NCBI RefSeq assembly: GCF_004303025.1
Contig: NZ_PJQW01000017.1
Coordinates: 1-59,793, forward strand
Reading direction: 5' to 3'
DNA from: Flavobacterium sp. J27
Lineage (GTDB): Bacteria; Bacteroidota; Bacteroidia; Flavobacteriales; Flavobacteriaceae
DNA: 59,793 nucleotides
Notes under the pieces: generated by a model
Database searches by the model: none
Told to the model about the DNA's origin: nothing
The model's input: the letters and a program-made list of their open reading frames with translations, nothing else
Program-made: the position numbers and the translations under genes
In this document: in pieces, positions 53,344 to 59,793 of the stretch
Position numbering within the stretch: the stretch's first letter is position 1
Layout: each line of letters begins with the position of its first letter

Positions 53344-54296
53344 TACGCTATTATTTTTGAAATTTTATATCGTTCTTCGTTGTTTTTAGTTCTCAAAATG
53401 ATTTCTCCTAAGAAGCCTGCTAAAAACAATTGAGTTCCTATAATCATAGTGGTTAACGCAATGTAAAACCAAGGGTTGTTCGTTATTAAAATAGTAGGTT
53501 CGTGATGGTATAATTTCCATAGTTTCATAAAACCAATACTACCTGCTGCTACAAAACCAATGAAAAACATAAACACGCCTAACGCACCAAATAAGTGCAT
53601 AGGACGTTTCCCAAATTTAGACAAAAACCAAATAGTAATCAAGTCTAAAAAGCCATTAATAAAGCGACTTATACCGAATTTAGAGCTACCATATTTTCGG
53701 GCTTGATGAATCACTACTTTTTCACCAATTTTTGAATATCCTGCATTTTTAGCTAAAACTGGAATATAGCGATGCATTTCCCCGGAAACTTCAATGTTTT
53801 TAATGACTTCGTTTTTATATGCTTTTAAACCACAATTAAAATCATTTAATTTTACTCCTGATGTTTTTCTAGCAGCCCAGTTGAATAATTTAGAAGGAAT
53901 GTTCTTAAAAAGCACCGAATCATAACGTTTCTTTTTCCATCCAGAAATTAAATCAAATCCCTCTTTACAAATCAAATTATATAATTCTGGGATTTCATCC
54001 GGACTATCTTGTAAATCGGCATCCATAGTAATAATAACATCACCTTGAGCTTTAGCAAAACCAGCATGTAAAGCCTGACTTTTGCCATAATTTTTTAAAA
54101 ACCGAATACCTTTTACATTTGTATTCTCTTTTGAAAGCTGTTCAATAGTTGCCCAAGAAGCATCGGTACTTCCGTCGTCTATAAACAATATTTCATAAGA
54201 AAAGTTATGACTAGTCATAACTTTTACAATCCAATTATGTAATTCAGGTAACGATTCTTGTTCGTTTAATAAAGGAATAACTATGGATAGATTCAT
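53343..54296 (-). CDS. Glycosyltransferase family 2 with C-terminal membrane helices
   Basis: A 317-residue DPM1/GtrB-like enzyme. The GT-A catalytic domain shows LSIVIPLLNEQESLPEL, YEILFIDDGSTDASWATIEQ and VITMDADLQDSPDEIPELYN with the DxD-type DAD, then DLISGWKKKRYDSVL. Two hydrophobic segments near residues 230-295 (LFGALGVFMFFIGFVAAGS; FYIALTTMIIGTQLFLAGFL) anchor it in the inner membrane. Such enzymes move sugars onto polyprenyl phosphate. The last gene of the same family of neighbours, DUF4199, ends one base upstream. Confidence 0.93.
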   Translation of the reverse strand: MNLSIVIPLLNEQESLPELHNWIVKVMTSHNFSYEILFIDDGSTDASWATIEQLSKENTNVKGIRFLKNYGKSQALHAGFAKAQGDVIITMDADLQDSPDEIPELYNLICKEGFDLISGWKKKRYDSVLFKNIPSKLFNWAARKTSGVKLNDFNCGLKAYKNEVIKNIEVSGEMHRYIPVLAKNAGYSKIGEKVVIHQARKYGSSKFGISRFINGFLDLITIWFLSKFGKRPMHLFGALGVFMFFIGFVAAGSIGFMKLWKLYHHEPTILITNNPWFYIALTTMIIGTQLFLAGFLGEIILRTKNNEERYKISKIIA

Positions 54297-54827
54297 TTAG
54301 AATTGTTCTTTTGGTTTTCTCTTAAATATTGCAGCTAATATTAATCCAAAAAAGGTAGAGCCTAATAAACTCCAAATAATACCTTTTAATTGTTCTGCAA
54401 TACCAAATTGATTATAATTTTCTAATTTTTCAACAGTTTCTTTAATAGAATTAGTTGGTGCTCCAAATTTCTTCATCATGGCAACCGTATTTTCGATATT
54501 TAAATCTTTTACTTGTTGAGCCACTTCAGTATCTATATAATTAAAGAAAATGATATTAAAAACCACTCCTATTGCAATACCTATTAAGGCTGAAATTATA
54601 TAAGTAAGAAAAGCATCTTTAAATGCAATAACATCATTTAATTCTTTTCTAGTGTTTATCAATAAAAAACACCCAACGATAAAATAAATCAATAAGATCG
54701 ATATTCCATACCACCATTTTACAAGAAGGCCTAAATCTGTTACATAGGGGATTATTATCGATAAAATTCCAATTACACCTGAAATAATTCCAAATTTAAT
54801 TCCGTTTTTTTTAATAATTTCGTTCAT
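54297..54827 (-). CDS. DUF4199 family membrane protein
   Basis: A 176-residue protein with four hydrophobic helices and the DUF4199 layout: IKFGIISGVIGILSIIIPYV, ISILLIYFIVGCFLLINTRK, FLTYIISALIGIAIGVVFN, a soluble segment (VAMMKKFGAPTNSIKETVEK) and a last helix before a basic tail (KRKPKEQF). Function is unknown. It is commonly next to a GT2 gene in Flavobacteria and here directly abuts it (no gap), forming the head of the minus-strand unit that runs to the ABC exporter. Confidence 0.9.
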   Translation of the reverse strand: MNEIIKKNGIKFGIISGVIGILSIIIPYVTDLGLLVKWWYGISILLIYFIVGCFLLINTRKELNDVIAFKDAFLTYIISALIGIAIGVVFNIIFFNYIDTEVAQQVKDLNIENTVAMMKKFGAPTNSIKETVEKLENYNQFGIAEQLKGIIWSLLGSTFFGLILAAIFKRKPKEQF

Positions 54828-54916
54828 GGTTTGTTAGTTTTAATAGTTTACAAATATAGAAATAATAAAGTTTCTCCTTATTAGTGTAAAAAAATAAAAA
54901 AAAGTTACACCTATGC

Positions 54917-54945
54917 TTGTGAATTAAAAATTTAGTGTAAATTTG
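54917..54945 (+). promoter_or_regulatory. Promoter of rpmE
   Basis: TTG (54917-54919), an 18-base spacer and TAAATTTG (54938-54945). The following bases GCACTCTCAA almost repeat those after the mtaB -7 element. It yields a leader of about 105 bases. Confidence 0.8.
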
Positions 54946-54972
54946 CACTCTCAAATTAAAAGATTATAAACG

Positions 54973-55002
54973 AAAAGGTTATAAAGTGTTTACACCTTTT
55001 TT
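54973..55002 (+). promoter_or_regulatory. Hairpin in the rpmE leader, attenuator-like
   Basis: AAAAGGT (54973-54979) pairs with ACCTTTT (54994-55000), with an inner TAAA/TTTA stem and a GTG loop, followed by TT. Its form resembles a weak intrinsic terminator within the leader and may take part in autoregulation of L31. Confidence 0.4.
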
Positions 55003-55059
55003 AATAAAATAAAGAAGCCGCGAAGCAATTTATAATCACAAATAAAAAGATTTATCAAG

Positions 55060-55314
55060 ATGAAAAAAGGAATTCACCCAGAGAATTACAGATTAGTAGC
55101 TTTCAAAGATATGTCAAATGAAGATGTATTTATTACTAAATCTACAGTAGAAACAAAAGAAACAATTGAGCACGAAGGAGTAGAGTATCCAGTATTTAAA
55201 ATGGAGATTTCTAGAACATCTCACCCTTTTTACACAGGTAAATCGAAACTTATTGATACAGCAGGACGTATTGATAAATTCAAAAGCAAATATGCTAAAT
55301 TCGATAAAAAATAA
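55060..55314 (+). CDS. rpmE: 50S ribosomal protein L31, type B
   Basis: An 84-residue ribosomal protein. It matches type B L31 (MKKGIHPENYRLVAFKDMSN; SRTSHPFYTGKSKLIDTAGR; IDKFKSKYAKF) and has no cysteines, so it lacks the zinc ribbon of type A and does not need zinc. This is the usual L31 of Bacteroidota. It has its own promoter, a leader of about 105 bases with a hairpin, and a strong terminator, a monocistronic layout suited to feedback control. Confidence 0.97.
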   Translation: MKKGIHPENYRLVAFKDMSNEDVFITKSTVETKETIEHEGVEYPVFKMEISRTSHPFYTGKSKLIDTAGRIDKFKSKYAKFDKK

Positions 55315-55334
55315 TCGAAATTTATCTGAATATA

Positions 55335-55364
55335 AAAAACCTTCCTTTTCGGAAGGTTTTTTTA
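55335..55364 (+). terminator. Terminator of rpmE
   Basis: AAAAAACCTTCC pairs with GGAAGGTTTTTT around four bases, continuing into a T-run. Confidence 0.93.
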
Positions 55365-55384
55365 TGAAAATAATTTAAAACATG

Positions 55385-55392
55385 TAACTTTG
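55385..55392 (+). promoter_or_regulatory. -7 element ahead of the GlmU-like gene
   Basis: TAACTTTG fits TAnnTTTG. The longest frame of the next gene would start inside it (TTG at 55390), so the transcript supports the later ATG at 55450. Confidence 0.6.
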
Positions 55393-55449
55393 GCTTACGT
55401 TGAAAAAGCTCTCGTTTTTGAAACGTTTCAATCTTTAAATTTATTTAAA

Positions 55450-56625
55450 ATGAACTACATACTTTTTGACGGGACCGTTCGCAATGCTTTGCTTCCATTT
55501 ACTTTTACTAGGCCTGTAGCCGATATTAGAGTAGGCATTTTAACTATTAGAGAAAAGTGGGAAAAATACCTAGGTTATACCACTACAACATTAACGGAAG
55601 AGTATTTGATGGAAAAATTTCCAATGGTTGAGATGGAAGCAAATGTTATGATTAATGCTTCGTTTTTTCCAAATGAAATTGTAGTGGAGATGATTACAAA
55701 TTTGGAACCCAATCAAGCCATTATTTCTGGAGAAGAAATCATTGCATTTTATTCTAATGATACTCAAGAAGAAGTAGATTTTGACGATTACGAATTGATT
55801 GACTATGATGAAGAAATTCTTCGAATAGAAAATACTTGGGATATATTTTCAAAAAATGATGAAGCAATACGCGAGGATTTTCAATTACTTACAGAAGACA
55901 GGCATTCACAACCGATTCCAAAAAGTGTAAATGTGATTGCACCAGAAAATATTTTTATTGAAGAAGGTGCAAAATTAGAGTTTGTTACCTTAAATGCGTC
56001 TACAGGACCTATTTATATTGGTAAAAATGCTGAGGTTATGGAAGGTTCTGTAATTAGAGGTCCTTTTGCATTATGTGAATTTGCTCAAGTAAAAATGAGT
56101 GCTAAAATATATGGAGCCACTACGGTTGGTCCTCATTGTAAAGTAGGAGGAGAGGTTAATAATTCGGTGTTGTTTGGGTATTCCAATAAAGGACATGATG
56201 GATTTTTAGGGAATTCGGTTTTAGGTGAATGGTGCAATATAGGTGCTGATACCAATACATCCAACTTAAAAAATAATTATGAAGAAGTGCGCTTATGGAG
56301 TTATGAAACGGAAAGTTTTGCTAGAACAGGCTTACAATTTTGTGGATTAATGATGGGCGATCATAGCAAGTGTGGTATTGATACCATGTTTAACACAGGT
56401 ACAGTAGTTGGTGTTTCTGCCAATATCTTTGGAAGCGGATTTCCAAGAAACTTTGTGCCCAGCTTTTCATGGGGTGGCGCATCTGGATTTACTACTTACC
56501 TCACCAAAAAAGCTTTTGAAGTAGCTAAAGTGGTAATGCAACGTAGACAAGTTGAATTTTCTGAACAAGATGCGAAAATATTAGAACATGTTTTCGAAGA
56601 AACTAAAAAATATAGAAAAGAATAG
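55450..56625 (+). CDS. GlmU-like sugar nucleotidyltransferase family protein
   Basis: A protein of about 391 residues from the ATG at 55450 (MNYILFDGTVRNALLPFTFT). The N-terminal part resembles a nucleotidyltransferase that has changed its G-x-G-T-R-M loop (FDGTVRNALLPFTFTRPVAD). The C-terminal half is a left-handed beta-helix with hexapeptide turns (IYIGKNAEVMEGSVIRGPFA; GATTVGPHCKVGGEVNNSVL; LGEWCNIGADTNTSNLKNNY) as in GlmU. Such proteins are proposed sugar-1-phosphate nucleotidyl- or acetyltransferases in envelope sugar metabolism; the substrate is unknown. A small membrane protein gene follows by 2 bases. Confidence 0.88.
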   Translation: MNYILFDGTVRNALLPFTFTRPVADIRVGILTIREKWEKYLGYTTTTLTEEYLMEKFPMVEMEANVMINASFFPNEIVVEMITNLEPNQAIISGEEIIAFYSNDTQEEVDFDDYELIDYDEEILRIENTWDIFSKNDEAIREDFQLLTEDRHSQPIPKSVNVIAPENIFIEEGAKLEFVTLNASTGPIYIGKNAEVMEGSVIRGPFALCEFAQVKMSAKIYGATTVGPHCKVGGEVNNSVLFGYSNKGHDGFLGNSVLGEWCNIGADTNTSNLKNNYEEVRLWSYETESFARTGLQFCGLMMGDHSKCGIDTMFNTGTVVGVSANIFGSGFPRNFVPSFSWGGASGFTTYLTKKAFEVAKVVMQRRQVEFSEQDAKILEHVFEETKKYRKE

Positions 56626-56627
56626 TT

Positions 56628-56965
56628 ATGTTTTTGGGATTATTTTTAATTTATTGGTTAGGTAAGCGTTTTTACACACTTGCTGAAAAATACAATCAAA
56701 ACAAATGGTTGTTTGCAATTTTAGGTGTAATTACCTATTATTTCGGTCAGTTTGTGTATGGAATAATCTTAGTTATTATATCTGAATTTTTTTATTTAGA
56801 TATAGATATCGATAATGTTGTGTACAGTCTTATTGGAATTCCAATAGGAGCTTTATTTTGTTATGCGTTTTATTTTTTTTAGAAAAACATTGGAAATCAA
56901 AAAAAGTAGAGCCTATTGAAAATATTGATGACATTGGAAAAGATATTGATGAAATAGGGGTATAA
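56628..56965 (+). pseudogene. Small membrane protein gene with homopolymer frameshift
   Basis: The frame from 56628 encodes three hydrophobic helices (FLGLFLIYWLGKRFYTLAEK; FAILGVITYYFGQFVYGIIL; VVYSLIGIPIGALFCYAFYF) and stops at 56881 right after a T8 run (56873-56880). Adding one T lets it continue into a coherent acidic tail, LEKHWKSKKVEPIENIDDIG to DIDEIGV, ending at 56965. The full protein would have about 112 residues. Either the gene is broken or the run varies between cells; a sequencing miscount is also possible. It follows the GlmU-like gene by 2 bases. Confidence 0.7.
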
Positions 56966-56989
56966 TTCCTCATGCATTATAAAATTAGT

Positions 56990-57256
56990 TTAACCCAAAT
57001 TAAAATAACAAGCTATCCCCAAATAGAGTAAAGTGGCAAATATAAGAGTCAATAGTAATGGGATAAGAATATTATTTCTTCTTTGCCTTTGGATTTTTTT
57101 TCTAATTTCTGCTAATAATTCTGGAGAAGCTTCTTTTTCTTTTAATGCCTTTCTATAAGAAGTTTGCAAATTTTTCCATTTATTGCGATCGTGTTTTTTA
57201 AGTAGGTTTCTATTGTTTTTCAGAATTGTAGCTGGTGAACCATAATATCCTCCCAT
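56990..57256 (-). CDS. Small tail-anchored protein
   Basis: An 88-residue protein: basic N-terminal half (TILKNNRNLLKKHDRNKWK), a short helix SPELLAEIRKKIQRQRRN, then one C-terminal membrane helix (ILIPLLLTLIFATLLYLGIA). The family is not recognised. It shares its layout with the next gene (57267-57539), especially the P-E-x-L-x-x-I-R-x-x-x-Q helix followed by a single membrane span, so the two are probably distant paralogues made from one transcript; 10 bases separate them. Confidence 0.65.
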   Translation of the reverse strand: MGGYYGSPATILKNNRNLLKKHDRNKWKNLQTSYRKALKEKEASPELLAEIRKKIQRQRRNNILIPLLLTLIFATLLYLGIACYFNLG

Positions 57257-57266
57257 AATAGATAAT

Positions 57267-57539
57267 TTATAAAAAATAATTTAAAACAGTTAATACAATT
57301 ACGATAGAACCAACAATACTAACTGTAAGTATAATTTTCTTTTTTTGAATGGCTTTGTGTTCTTCTTGTAATCGCTGTCTAATTGCTTCTAATTGTTCAG
57401 GTGTTGCTTTTTTTGGGTCAAAAAATTCACTAGTATTGTTAGATGTAGTATTTACAAATTTTTCTAATCTAGAAGTTTTACTTCTTCGATTATTTTTTAA
57501 ACTAGTATTGGCACTCATTATAGAACCTGCTGCGCTCAT
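57267..57539 (-). CDS. Small tail-anchored protein, paralogue of the next
   Basis: A 90-residue protein with a Ser/Asn-rich N-terminus (ANTSLKNNRRSKTSRLEKFV), the helix ATPEQLEAIRQRLQEEHKAI, a basic QKKK stretch and one C-terminal membrane helix (IILTVSIVGSIVIVLTVLN). The same order occurs in 56990-57256. No enzyme or signal peptide is seen. The positive patch before the membrane span predicts that the N-terminus faces the cytoplasm. Function unknown; an ATG seven codons downstream is an alternative start. Confidence 0.65.
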   Translation of the reverse strand: MSAAGSIMSANTSLKNNRRSKTSRLEKFVNTTSNNTSEFFDPKKATPEQLEAIRQRLQEEHKAIQKKKIILTVSIVGSIVIVLTVLNYFL

Positions 57540-57636
57540 AATTCTGTTTTTTACATTTTATAATTGTACGGTTAAAGAAGGGAAATTGTTACAAATGAAT
57601 GAGATTATTTTTAGTAGAGTATTCTTTAATAAAATG

Positions 57637-57675
57637 AAAGAGAAGTAAATCTTGGAGTAGATTACTTCTCTTTTG
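57637..57675. terminator. Hairpin downstream of the general stress gene
   Basis: AAAGAGAAGTAA-ATCT pairs with AGAT-TACTTCTCTTT with one bulged A and a six-base loop. Plausible terminator for the minus-strand gene ending at 57704. Confidence 0.55.
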
Positions 57676-57703
57676 GATATATAGAGATCAATAATTTTCT
57701 AAA

Positions 57704-58233
57704 TTAAATTTTAATTTTTCCTTCTACACCATCTTTATTATCTGTTTTCTTACCAGTAAGAATAGAAGAGACAAAATACATCATGGATACAAATTTTCCA
57801 GCTTTGGTATCCCAATAATATACATCTCTTGGTTCTACTCGAATGATGCTTACATTTGGATCTTCTTTACCATCAAACCAAGTATTCGCTGCAACAGACC
57901 ATTTATCTTTAATAGTAGCTTTGTCATCATAAAGGAAGGCATTGCCTAAAATAGAAAGGTATTCATAATCGCCATTATTCATAAAATATAATTGTACTTG
58001 GTTGTTACGGTCAATTTCCATGTTTTTATTACTTTCTTTACTGCTTATAAACCATAAATTCCCTTCTTCATCACACTCTTGTAGACTCATTGGTCTAGCG
58101 TTAAAAGGTGGTTTTGTGTTTAAATTGGTTACAAACATACAAGTTCCAGCTTTTTCTGAAAGCTCTTTTAATTTTTCTATAGCATCTTTAATTTTTCTAT
58201 AGCATCTTTACTAAATAAGTTTTCCTTAGACAT
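57704..58233 (-). pseudogene. General stress protein (PNPOx-like), frameshifted by a 20-bp duplication
   Basis: The body (GTCMFVTNLNTKPPFNARPM, LQECDEEGNLWFISSKESNK, VQLYFMNNGDYEYLSILGNA, SIIRVEPRDVYYWDTKAGKF) is a flavin-binding split-barrel of the pyridoxamine-phosphate-oxidase-like general stress family. The natural start is the ATG at 58233 (MSKENLFSKDAIEKLK), but a 20-base unit is tandemly duplicated at 58170-58209, which shifts the frame and gives a stop after 18 codons. Deleting one copy restores KDAIEKLKELSEKAGTCMFV. The remaining frame from the internal ATG at 58138 is 144 residues and lacks the first helix, so it may still be made by reinitiation. Confidence 0.8.
58170..58209. repeat. 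20-bp perfect tandem duplication
   Basis: AATTTTTCTATAGCATCTTT occurs at 58170-58189 and again at 58190-58209. Being 20 bases long it changes the reading frame of the general stress gene by two bases. Slipped-strand events could add or remove one unit. Confidence 0.95.
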
Positions 58234-58329
58234 AACGTTTTGATTTTTTATTACTTCAAATTTCTGAATAACCAACTAAAATTGTCTTACAGAATTATGT
58301 ATAAATTTTATATAATTATAAAAATAATG

Positions 58330-58337
58330 TAAATTTG
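58330..58337 (+). promoter_or_regulatory. -7 element of mtaB
   Basis: TAAATTTG, followed by GCACCCTCAA, nearly the same bases as after the rpmE promoter (GCACTCTCAA). It lies 44 bases before the start codon. Confidence 0.65.
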
Positions 58338-58381
58338 CACCCTCAATTTTTTGACAACGATTTCATTAATTGAGCTGATAT

Positions 58382-59710
58382 ATGGAAAATAAAAAGAAAG
58401 TGGCCTTTTATACTTTAGGCTGTAAATTAAATTTCTCCGAAACCTCTACTATAGCGAGAAGTTTTCAAGAAGAAGGTTTTGAACGTGTTGATTTTGAAGA
58501 AGTAGCAGATATGTATGTTATTAATACGTGTTCGGTTACTGAAAATGCAGATAAACAATTCAAGCAAATCGTAAAAAAAGCATTAAAATTAAATGAAAAT
58601 GCTTTTGTTGCTGCAGTAGGTTGCTACGCGCAGTTAAAACCAGAAGAGTTAGCTGCAGTAGATGGTGTAGATTTAGTTCTTGGCGCTACTGAAAAATTTA
58701 AAATTACCGATTATATTCATGATTTGTCTAAAAACGACATGGGAGAAGTACATTCTTGTGAAATTGAAGATGCCGATTTTTATGTAGGAAGTTATTCTAT
58801 CGGTGATCGAACCCGTGCTTTTTTAAAAGTACAAGACGGTTGTGATTATAAATGTACCTATTGTACCATTCCATTAGCAAGAGGAATTTCTAGGAGTGAT
58901 ACTATGGAAGGCGTTATAAAAAATGCCAAAGAAATTGCTGCCAAAGGGATTAAAGAAATTGTCTTAACTGGAGTGAATATTGGAGATTACGGAAAAGGAG
59001 AATTTGGGAACAAAAAACACGAACATACTTTTTTAGATTTAGTAACCGAATTAGACCGTGTAGAAGGTATTGAACGTTTGCGAATTTCTTCCATTGAACC
59101 GAATTTGTTAAAAAATGAAACCATCGATTTAGTTTCAAAATCCAGAGCGTTTGTGCCTCATTTTCATATCCCATTACAGTCTGGAAGTAACGACATTCTT
59201 AAAAAAATGAAACGTCGTTATTTGAGAGAATTGTATGTAGATAGAGTCAATAAAATTCGTGAAGTAATGCCTCATGCTTGTATTGGTGTAGATGTAATTG
59301 TAGGTTTTCCTGGAGAAACAGACGAGCATTTTTTAGAAACCTATCATTTTTTAAATGACTTAGATATTTCGTATTTGCACGTTTTTACGTATTCGGAAAG
59401 AGATAATACAGAAGCTGCAACCATGGAAGGTGTTGTGCCAAAAAATGTGCGTGCAAAAAGAAGTAAAATGCTACGAGGATTATCGGTTAAAAAGCGAAGA
59501 GCGTTTTATGAAAGCCAAATTGGAACGCAAAGAACCGTGCTGTTTGAAAGCGAAAATAAAGAGGGTTATATTCATGGTTTTACCGAAAATTATGTAAAAG
59601 TGAAAACCCCTTGGAATCCAGCATTTGCAAACACATTGCACGATATCAAGTTAACGCACATCGATGAAGATGGTAGTGTGCGATTAGAGTTTCTAGGAAT
59701 AGAAGTATAA
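58382..59710 (+). CDS. mtaB: tRNA t6A37 methylthiotransferase MtaB
   Basis: A 442-residue radical-SAM enzyme that converts t6A37 to ms2t6A37 in tRNAs reading ANN codons. The N-terminal UPF0004 domain (FYTLGCKLNFSETSTIAR; NTCSVTENADKQFKQIV; AAVGCYAQLKPEEL) supplies three Cys for one iron-sulfur cluster. The radical-SAM CxxxCxxC is in QDGCDYKCTYCTIPLARG. PLQSGSNDILKKMKRRY and VIVGFPGETDEHFLETY are MtaB/MiaB hallmarks, and a TRAM domain closes the protein. Length is normal. Eight bases after its stop begins the terminal inverted repeat, whose hairpin may serve as its terminator. Confidence 0.96.
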   Translation: MENKKKVAFYTLGCKLNFSETSTIARSFQEEGFERVDFEEVADMYVINTCSVTENADKQFKQIVKKALKLNENAFVAAVGCYAQLKPEELAAVDGVDLVLGATEKFKITDYIHDLSKNDMGEVHSCEIEDADFYVGSYSIGDRTRAFLKVQDGCDYKCTYCTIPLARGISRSDTMEGVIKNAKEIAAKGIKEIVLTGVNIGDYGKGEFGNKKHEHTFLDLVTELDRVEGIERLRISSIEPNLLKNETIDLVSKSRAFVPHFHIPLQSGSNDILKKMKRRYLRELYVDRVNKIREVMPHACIGVDVIVGFPGETDEHFLETYHFLNDLDISYLHVFTYSERDNTEAATMEGVVPKNVRAKRSKMLRGLSVKKRRAFYESQIGTQRTVLFESENKEGYIHGFTENYVKVKTPWNPAFANTLHDIKLTHIDEDGSVRLEFLGIEV

Positions 59711-59718
59711 AGATAGAT

Positions 59719-59793
59719 TTTGAGTCGTCCTAAAATAGATTGACAAGTTTTACAATAAATTAATTAAAACCAGTGAAGCTAGCTTCACTGGTT
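59719..59793. repeat. Right terminal copy of the 75-bp inverted repeat
   Basis: Exact reverse complement of 1-75. It starts eight bases after mtaB and ends with the 26-bp palindrome (59768-59793), whose stem with preceding A-run and T-run in the opposite copy can act as a terminator. Confidence 0.9.

Noticed and set aside
14626..59700. CRISPR array or restriction-modification defence system
   Set aside because: No regularly spaced repeats, no Cas, methylase or restriction domains were seen; DUF2971 alone is not enough to call a defence island.
1..59793. Linear plasmid or phage with inverted terminal repeats, or a circular plasmid of about 59.8 kb
   Set aside because: The content is housekeeping (murA, fmt, xerD, rny, rpmE, aroQ, mtaB, tRNA-Met) with no replication, partition or phage genes; the ends are better explained by a dispersed palindromic repeat.

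Overview
The window is a contiguous piece of an AT-rich Bacteroidota chromosome, most likely a member of the Flavobacteriaceae. The signs are: promoters of the TTG-N19-TAnnTTTG type rather than sigma-70 boxes, starts without Shine-Dalgarno sequences, a type IX secretion (T9SS) C-terminal sorting domain, two TonB-dependent receptors with carboxypeptidase-like N-terminal domains, many PorT-like outer-membrane barrels, a 6S RNA of the flavobacterial type beside zapA, type B ribosomal protein L31, and family proteins typical of the group (DUF4290, DUF5686, DUF4199, the START-like/aminotransferase IV/YqgE/HU block). The two ends carry the same 75-bp sequence in inverted orientation, each finishing on a perfect 26-bp palindrome. 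The piece was therefore probably cut at two copies of a dispersed palindromic repeat.

Layout. 0.1-2 kb: Crp/Fnr regulator, YdcZ-like transporter, GNAT acetyltransferase. 2-5.6 kb (minus): TonB receptor, lipoprotein, unknown protein. 5.7-8.2 kb: a candidate short transcript ending antisense to an AraC regulator, then a divergent acyltransferase. 8.2-9.9 kb: an alkylation-repair-like operon (Ada-type zinc domain, DNA-damage oxygenase, alpha/beta hydrolase). 10-12.3 kb: DoxX/HxlR divergent pair with a visible operator, RidA and a second Crp/Fnr protein. 12.6-14.6 kb: a T9SS-exported PKD protein. 14.6-19.4 kb is an accessory patch: a decayed gene, a fluoride riboswitch with a CLC-F fluoride exporter, three exported proteins of unknown role, and an integrase fragment beside tRNA-Met.

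19.6-30.9 kb is core: START-like protein, class IV aminotransferase, YqgE, HU, fmt, recQ, an AAA ATPase, DUF493-DUF4290-murA (MurA has Asp in place of the usual catalytic Cys), DUF5686 and aroQ. 30.9-36.2 kb is an array of six outer-membrane barrel genes interrupted by xerD; one barrel gene is dead. 36.3-43.1 kb: RNase Y, 6S RNA, zapA with a coiled-coil partner, an M23 endopeptidase and a TonB receptor.

43.2-48.5 kb is the most interesting stretch: four closely packed genes in which a large HET-C-domain protein without a signal peptide, with an N-terminus resembling a spike-protein repeat and a degenerate zincin-like motif, is followed by two overlapping lipoprotein genes and preceded by a third lipoprotein. 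This is laid out like an effector-immunity cassette. 48.5-59.7 kb: DUF2971 protein, MsbA-like exporter, phosphosugar mutase, glycosyltransferase 2, rpmE with a structured leader, GlmU-like nucleotidyltransferase, small membrane proteins, a general stress protein frameshifted by a 20-bp tandem duplication, and mtaB.

No rRNA, CRISPR array, complete mobile element or plasmid replication gene was seen.
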